Source of the DNA: AP-15 sp963790875
Lineage (GTDB): Bacteria > Pseudomonadota > Alphaproteobacteria > ATCC43930 > CGMCC-115725
DNA: 64,000 nt
NCBI GenBank assembly: GCA_963790875.1
Contig: CAWBQT010000008.1
Span: 620,001-684,000 of the forward strand
Direction: 5' to 3'
The notes beneath the pieces are model-generated. The model saw only the letters and a list, made by a program, of their open reading frames with translations, did no database searches and was not told the origin of the DNA. A program made the translations under genes and the position numbers. Within the stretch, counting starts at the first letter, position 1; each line of letters begins with the position of its first letter. Shown here piece by piece: positions 59,418 to 64,000 of this stretch.

Positions 59418-61142
59418 ATGGCAGCGGCTAGCGAGCGGGGCTTCCTGCGTCAGGCTTGGGACCTCGCTTCGCCCTACTGGAAATCGGACGAGAAGTGGTC
59501 GGCGATCGGCTTGCTGGCCGCGGTTATCGCGCTTAACCTCGTCAACGTCTGGCTCAGCGTTCGTTTTAATTATTGGAACAATGCCTTTTACAACGCCTTG
59601 CAGCAATACGATTGGGGCGAGTTCTGGTGGCAATTTGGCGTCTTCGGACTGATCGCAATCTCTTCGATCGTGGTCGGCGTCTATTCTTTTTATTTGCGCG
59701 GCGTTCTTCATATTCGCTGGCGTCGTTGGTTGACCGATCGGTTTCTGCGCAGCTGGCTCGACAATCAGGCCTATTATCGGATGCAACTAAACCAGCGGGT
59801 AACCGACAACCCCGATCAGCGCATTGCAGAAGACCTCGACAGTTTCGCGACCTTGACCCTTGGCTTGTCGCTGGGCCTGTTGAACGCCGTCGTCACCCTG
59901 ATGTCGTTTCTGTCGATCCTGTGGATATTGTCCGGGGCGCTGCGGATACCGCTCGGCGGCGGCGCCCATCTGACGGTCCCGGCCTATATGGTGTTCGCGG
60001 CGCTGATCTATGCCGTGGCCGGTACGATCCTGACGCGGTGGATCGGCAATCCCCTCGTTCGGCTGAGCTTCGACCAGCAGCGCTTCGAGGCCGATTTTCG
60101 CTTCAGCCTCGTTCGGCTGCGGGAAAATGCCGAAAATGTCGCGTTTTACCGGGGCGAAGGGCGCGAGTTCGATACCTTCCGGACACGCTTCTCGCGCGTC
60201 GTCGCCAATTGGTGGGGCATCATCCTGCGCCGCAAAAAGTTGATCTGGTTCACCTCCGGCTATGATCAGCTGGCGATCGTCTTTCCGTTTCTTGTCGCCG
60301 CGCCGCGCTATTTCAACCATGCGATCCAGCTCGGCGGGCTGATGCAGATCGCCTCGGCCTTCGGGCGCGTGCAGGATTCGCTCTCCTTCATCGTCAGCTC
60401 ATACGCCGAGATCGCGCAATATCAGGCGGTCGTGCAGCGGCTGTCGGGCTTCGCCGGGCGCATGGGCGAGATCGCGGCGGAACGGCGGGCGGCTCAGCCG
60501 ATCGCGATTGAACGCGGCGGCGCCGGCGTCGAGGTCGAGACGCTCGATCTCGACCTCCCCGACGGCCAAACCTTGCGCCGCGACATCGCGCTCTCCGCCA
60601 GTCCGGACAGGCCGCTGCTGATCACCGGTCCGTCCGGGATCGGCAAGAGCACGTTGCTACGGGCGCTGGCCGGATTATGGCCGTTCGGCCGTGGCCGGAT
60701 CCGCGTGGCCGACGCGCCGGCTTTGTTTCTGCCGCAGCGCCCGTATCTGCCGCTCGGCACCTTGACGGATGCCCTCGTCTATCCCGGTGCGCCGGCTTCG
60801 GTGCCGCGCGAGAGCCTTGCCGACGCGCTGCGCGCCGTCGGGCTGCCGCATCTTGTCGGCGAGCTGGACGAGGAGGCGAATTGGGCGCAGCGCCTCTCGA
60901 TCGGTGAGCAGCAACGCCTTGCGTTCGCCCGCGTCCTACTGGCTCGGCCGGAAATCGTCTATCTCGACGAGGCGACCTCGGCCCTCGACGAAGCCGCGGA
61001 GATGGCGCTCTATCGATTGCTGCGCGACGCTCCTTGGCATCCGACGATCGTCAGCGTCGGCCATCACGTCAGTCTCCGGCGCTATCATGATGCGGTCGTC
61101 GATCTCGCCCATCAGCCGGTGCCGCGTGCGGCTGTCGGCTGA
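59418..61142 (+). CDS. ABC transporter with fused permease/ATPase, SbmA-BacA/YddA-like
   Basis: 574 residues: about six TMs in the first 330 (WLSVRFNYWNNAFYNALQQY is the SbmA/BacA hallmark), then an ATPase with Walker A GPSGIGKST (~404), signature LSIGEQQR (Gly to Ile change from LSGGQ, ~493) and Walker B IVYLDEATSALDE (~512). Relatives are ABCD-type exporters or peptide/vitamin B12 importers. Substrate unknown. AGGG-type ribosome site upstream. Confidence 0.85.
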   Translation: MAAASERGFLRQAWDLASPYWKSDEKWSAIGLLAAVIALNLVNVWLSVRFNYWNNAFYNALQQYDWGEFWWQFGVFGLIAISSIVVGVYSFYLRGVLHIRWRRWLTDRFLRSWLDNQAYYRMQLNQRVTDNPDQRIAEDLDSFATLTLGLSLGLLNAVVTLMSFLSILWILSGALRIPLGGGAHLTVPAYMVFAALIYAVAGTILTRWIGNPLVRLSFDQQRFEADFRFSLVRLRENAENVAFYRGEGREFDTFRTRFSRVVANWWGIILRRKKLIWFTSGYDQLAIVFPFLVAAPRYFNHAIQLGGLMQIASAFGRVQDSLSFIVSSYAEIAQYQAVVQRLSGFAGRMGEIAAERRAAQPIAIERGGAGVEVETLDLDLPDGQTLRRDIALSASPDRPLLITGPSGIGKSTLLRALAGLWPFGRGRIRVADAPALFLPQRPYLPLGTLTDALVYPGAPASVPRESLADALRAVGLPHLVGELDEEANWAQRLSIGEQQRLAFARVLLARPEIVYLDEATSALDEAAEMALYRLLRDAPWHPTIVSVGHHVSLRRYHDAVVDLAHQPVPRAAVG

Positions 61143-61175
61143 CCCGCCGAGGCGCCGTGTTTGAAGGAGGGTGCC

Positions 61176-62681
61176 GTGACGGATAGGCTGCCACAGAACG
61201 AAGGCGCCGCCGACCCATTGCGCGGCGCCCGGCTGGCCAAGCTCGACGGGCTGAGGGCGCTGGGGATCGATCCCTATCCCTACGCCTATCGCCGTACCCA
61301 TACGGCGGCGGCGCTCGATCGGCTCTTTGCCGAGTTGCCCGCCGGCACCGAGACCGGCGAGCGCGTGCGGGTTGCCGGGCGGATCCGGGCGATCCGCAAC
61401 AGCGGCATGTTCATCGATCTGCACGACGCGTCGGGCAAGATCCAAATTTTCTGCCACCGCGACCTGCTCGATCCGCCCGGGCCGGCCGTCTTGCGGCTCC
61501 TCGATCTCGGCGATCTGATCGGCGTCGAAGGTCTGGTGCGCCGGACCCCGCGCGGCGAACTGACGATCAACGCCGCCGTGCTGACGGTCCTCGCCAAGAC
61601 ATTGCTGCCGCTCCCGGAGAAGTATCACGGCCTCGCCGATGTCGAGCGGCGCTATCGCCAGCGCTATCTCGACCTGATCATGACCCCGGAAAGCCGTGAG
61701 ACGATGCGGCGGCGAAGCCGCATAATCACCACCTTGCGCGGCCATCTGTCCGGACATGGCTATCTCGAGGTCGAGACGCCGATGCTGCATACGATCCCGG
61801 GTGGCGCCTCGGCCAAGCCGTTTGTCACGCATCACAACGCCCTCGACGTCGATCTCTACCTGCGGATTGCGCCGGAACTGCATCTGAAGCGGCTGTTGGT
61901 CGGCGGTCTCGCCGACAAGGTGTTCGAGATCAACCGGTGTTTTCGCAACGAGGGTTTGTCGCCGCGGCACAATCCGGAATTCACCTCGCTCGAGCTCTAT
62001 GAAGCCTATGTCGATTACGCGGCGATGATGCGGTTGACCGAAGACCTGATCACGGCCGCCGCCGAAACGGTGCTCGGAACGCTGCGCTTCGATTATGCCG
62101 GTACGGCGCTCGATCTGACGCCGCCTTGGCCGCAGCGCGACATGATCGAATTGGTGCGAGACGAGACCGGGGTCGACTTCCGCGCGATCGACGACGCCGC
62201 CTCGGCGCGGCGCGCGGCGTCGGAGCTTGGCATCGTGCTGCACGACAACGAGAGTTGGGGACAGGCGATCGAGGCGGTCTTTGGCGCCCGCGTCGAGCAG
62301 AGCCTGATCCAGCCGGTCCATGTCGCCGGCTTTCCCCGCGACATCTCGCCGCTGGCGAAAGCGGATCGGCGCGATCCGCGGCTTGCCGAGCGGTTTGAGA
62401 CTTATATCTACGGTTGGGAACTGGCCAATGCCTTTTCCGAGCTGACCGATCCGCAGGACCAAAGCGAACGCTTTATGGCGCAGATGCGGGCGCGGGTCTT
62501 GGGCGACGACGAAGCGCAGCGGCTCGACGAGGATTACGTGACGGCACTCGAATACGGGTTGCCGCCCTGCGGCGGGCTCGGCGTCGGCATCGATCGGCTG
62601 GTCATGCTGCTGACCGACAGCCCGTCGATTCGCGATGTGATCGCCTTTCCGACCTTGCGGCCGCGCGAGCCGTCGCATTGA
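61176..62681 (+). CDS. lysS: Lysyl-tRNA synthetase, class II
   Basis: 501 residues from GTG 61176, with AAGGAGGG spaced about 6 nt. OB-fold RVRVAGRIRAIRNSGMFIDL; class II motifs: motif 1 near GGASAKPFVTHHNAL, motif 2 FEINRCFRNEGLSPRHNPEF, motif 3 GLGVGIDRLVMLL. Charges tRNA-Lys. The TTG at 61161 is a less likely start. Confidence 0.95.
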   Translation: MTDRLPQNEGAADPLRGARLAKLDGLRALGIDPYPYAYRRTHTAAALDRLFAELPAGTETGERVRVAGRIRAIRNSGMFIDLHDASGKIQIFCHRDLLDPPGPAVLRLLDLGDLIGVEGLVRRTPRGELTINAAVLTVLAKTLLPLPEKYHGLADVERRYRQRYLDLIMTPESRETMRRRSRIITTLRGHLSGHGYLEVETPMLHTIPGGASAKPFVTHHNALDVDLYLRIAPELHLKRLLVGGLADKVFEINRCFRNEGLSPRHNPEFTSLELYEAYVDYAAMMRLTEDLITAAAETVLGTLRFDYAGTALDLTPPWPQRDMIELVRDETGVDFRAIDDAASARRAASELGIVLHDNESWGQAIEAVFGARVEQSLIQPVHVAGFPRDISPLAKADRRDPRLAERFETYIYGWELANAFSELTDPQDQSERFMAQMRARVLGDDEAQRLDEDYVTALEYGLPPCGGLGVGIDRLVMLLTDSPSIRDVIAFPTLRPREPSH

Positions 62682-62773
62682 AGGGTGGCGGGACTGCACG
62701 AGCCTATATGCCAAGCTGCTGCCAGCGGGGCCAAAGCAGCGCCATTCGCCGATGACGGCTTCCGGAGGTGCGG

Positions 62774-63262
62774 ATGCGCGGACACGCAACCCCGATTTCG
62801 CGGTCGTTGATCCGGGCGGCAGCGGGGATGGTGCTGCTGGCGGCGGCAGGCTGCGCTCAGCCGGCGGTGACCGTGGCGGTGACGATACCGCCGATCCCGG
62901 CGGGCGAGGCCCGGATATGGGTGTACCGCGATTATGAACCTTACGCTGGCAAGGGATTGCCGGCGGTCGCCGCCAATGGCACCGATGTCGGCGCTGCGCA
63001 GCTGGGCGGCGCCTTCTATCGAGACGTCGCCCCCGGTCACTACCACATGACCGTCGAAACCTGGGGCATCGATTCCAACCAGTCGGCCAGTGTCGATCTC
63101 GCTGCCGGGCAGACCGCGTATATCAAAATCGTATCGCTACCGAGCTGGGTCGAATACGGCAATCTGGGCGTCTATGAGCGGCCGACATTTTACGCCTGGC
63201 TGATCGCGCCGCAGATCGCCGAGGGCGATGTCGCGCATCTCGCCTTTTACGGGGGGAGTTGA
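62774..63262 (+). CDS. Putative lipoprotein with DUF2846-like domain
   Basis: 162 residues. Signal with lipobox LLAAAGC near residue 27. The mature part, ARIWVYRDYEPYAGKGLPAV, then GAFYRDVAPGHYHMTVETWG, resembles DUF2846 (short strands, one PG-x-H motif). ATG 62774 has GGAGG at a good distance; the GTG at 62768 is too close to it. Function unknown. Confidence 0.6.
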   Translation: MRGHATPISRSLIRAAAGMVLLAAAGCAQPAVTVAVTIPPIPAGEARIWVYRDYEPYAGKGLPAVAANGTDVGAAQLGGAFYRDVAPGHYHMTVETWGIDSNQSASVDLAAGQTAYIKIVSLPSWVEYGNLGVYERPTFYAWLIAPQIAEGDVAHLAFYGGS

Positions 63263-63399
63263 GCGGGGTAATCGCGCCGGGCGGCGGCGCCGTTCGCGTC
63301 GCGACATGCTCGGCCTTCGCTCCTCGCGATGGCCGGCACATTCCTTGCCTACTGCCGAGGCGTGTATATTGCCGATGTTGCGGCGCCCGGGAGATTAGG

Positions 63400-64000
63400 G
63401 TGGATCTTCTCGATCTCGACCGCTTGCACGCGGCTCGGCTCGAAAATGACCCGTACGATTTCATCGTTGTCGAGGAATTCGTGCGGCGCGAGGCGCTGCC
63501 GGCGATCCTCGCCGATTTTCCGGCGATACGCGGCGCCGGAAGCTTCCCGGTCGAAAGCCTCGAATACGGCGTGGCCTTCGCCGGTCTCGTCACGGCCCTG
63601 ACGGGTCCCGCCCTGGCTCGGGCGATCGCGGAAAAATTCGCCGTCGACCTCGACCGGCGACCGACGATGCTGACCGTACGCGGGTTTGGCGATCGCAAGG
63701 ACGGCCGCATCCATACCGACTCGGCAACGAAGATCATCACCTTGCTGCTCTATCTCAATCCCGTCTGGGAACCGCCGGAAGGCCGCTTGCGGCTGCTGCG
63801 CGGCCCCGACGACCTGGAAGACTGCGCCTGCGAGGTGACGCCGCTCGCCGGAACCATGCTGGCGTTTCGCCGCAGCGCGCGCTCGTTTCACGGGCATCGC
63901 CCGTTCGTCGGCGAGCGCCGTTCGCTGCAGCTGAACTGGGTGACCGACGATCGGGTCGTGCGGCGCGAGCTGGCGCGGCATCGCTGGTCGGCCCGGCTCA
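63400..64000 (+). CDS. 2-oxoglutarate-Fe(II) oxygenase, C-terminus cut by window edge
   Basis: At least 200 residues from GTG 63400 (GGAGAT upstream); runs out of the window without a stop. HTDSATKIITLLLYLNPVWE gives the H-x-D iron ligands, and SFHGHRPFVGERRSLQLNW the distal His and the 2-oxoglutarate Arg. The fold is the prolyl-hydroxylase-like 2OG-FeII_Oxy type. Substrate unknown. An antisense open frame across it is a shadow. Confidence 0.75.
   Translation, partial: MDLLDLDRLHAARLENDPYDFIVVEEFVRREALPAILADFPAIRGAGSFPVESLEYGVAFAGLVTALTGPALARAIAEKFAVDLDRRPTMLTVRGFGDRKDGRIHTDSATKIITLLLYLNPVWEPPEGRLRLLRGPDDLEDCACEVTPLAGTMLAFRRSARSFHGHRPFVGERRSLQLNWVTDDRVVRRELARHRWSARL

Noticed and set aside
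60936..62789. Long minus-strand open frame opposite lysS and the ABC transporter (617 codons)
   Set aside because: It is the GC-rich antisense shadow of lysS; composition is Arg/Gly/Asp-biased and no family motif is visible.
63349..63981. Minus-strand frame at the right edge
   Set aside because: The plus strand carries clear 2OG-oxygenase motifs there; the minus frame has none.
1..64000. CRISPR arrays, tRNA or rRNA genes
   Set aside because: No spaced identical repeats of CRISPR type, no tRNA-like cloverleaf ends and no rRNA stretches were noticed by eye.

Overview
The window is a GC-rich chromosomal segment of an alphaproteobacterium, most likely a Rhodospirillales-type relative; genus cannot be read from the sequence. 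Supporting markers are an MmcB-family repair protein, a DUF6489 protein, the order hemE / PpsR-RP001 / aroE / coaE / dnaQ / secB / timA, sdhCDAB, HemJ-type haem synthesis and HldE. About 70 genes are supported, plus one nested transposon ruin.

Layout. 1-0.4 kb: vapB and the start of vapC with a palindromic operator. 0.5-8.3 kb: phosphonoacetate hydrolase, an orphan MsrQ, an MFS porter, and a small ring-cleavage-type catabolic group (DOPA-dioxygenase-like, VOC, PadR, solute-binding protein, cupin). 8.6-11.9 kb: HxlR regulator with EmrAB-type efflux in overlapping frames. 12-16.5 kb: aromatic-acid-type MFS porter, TauD-type dioxygenase, GSA-aminomutase-like enzyme, cupin-like protein. 16.6-24.2 kb: a Pho-box-controlled OprO/P-type porin, MBL hydrolase, small proteins, GNAT, phosphatases and a second beta-barrel. 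24.5-27.6 kb: SDR, PdxY, CitE-like lyase. 27.8-31.1 kb: sdhCDAB.

31.7-37.9 kb is an accessory, AT-richer island. It holds a fic gene broken by an amber codon, a small possible antitoxin, an IS1595-type element with a passenger gene that is interrupted by a complete IS21 element (33087-36227, 8-bp target duplication) and also carries an internal inversion, a small RHH-like gene with 10-bp operator repeats, and a 45-residue ORF ending at a UUCG-loop terminator.

38-64 kb is core chromosome: mnmE and a ferredoxin; a YyaL-type thioredoxin-fold protein, Ogt and Qor; then rho-hemJ-hemH-hemE on the minus strand facing ppsR-aroE-coaE-dnaQ on the plus strand. The gap between hemE and ppsR (48642-49050) has the gene context known for alphaproteobacterial replication origins, together with DnaA-box-like sites and an AT-rich stretch, so I propose it as oriC. 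Beyond it lie secB, timA, lutABC, smr, hldE, mmcB, an SbmA/YddA-type ABC exporter, lysS, a lipoprotein and a truncated 2OG-Fe(II) oxygenase. dnaQ reads as two frames and looks frameshifted.
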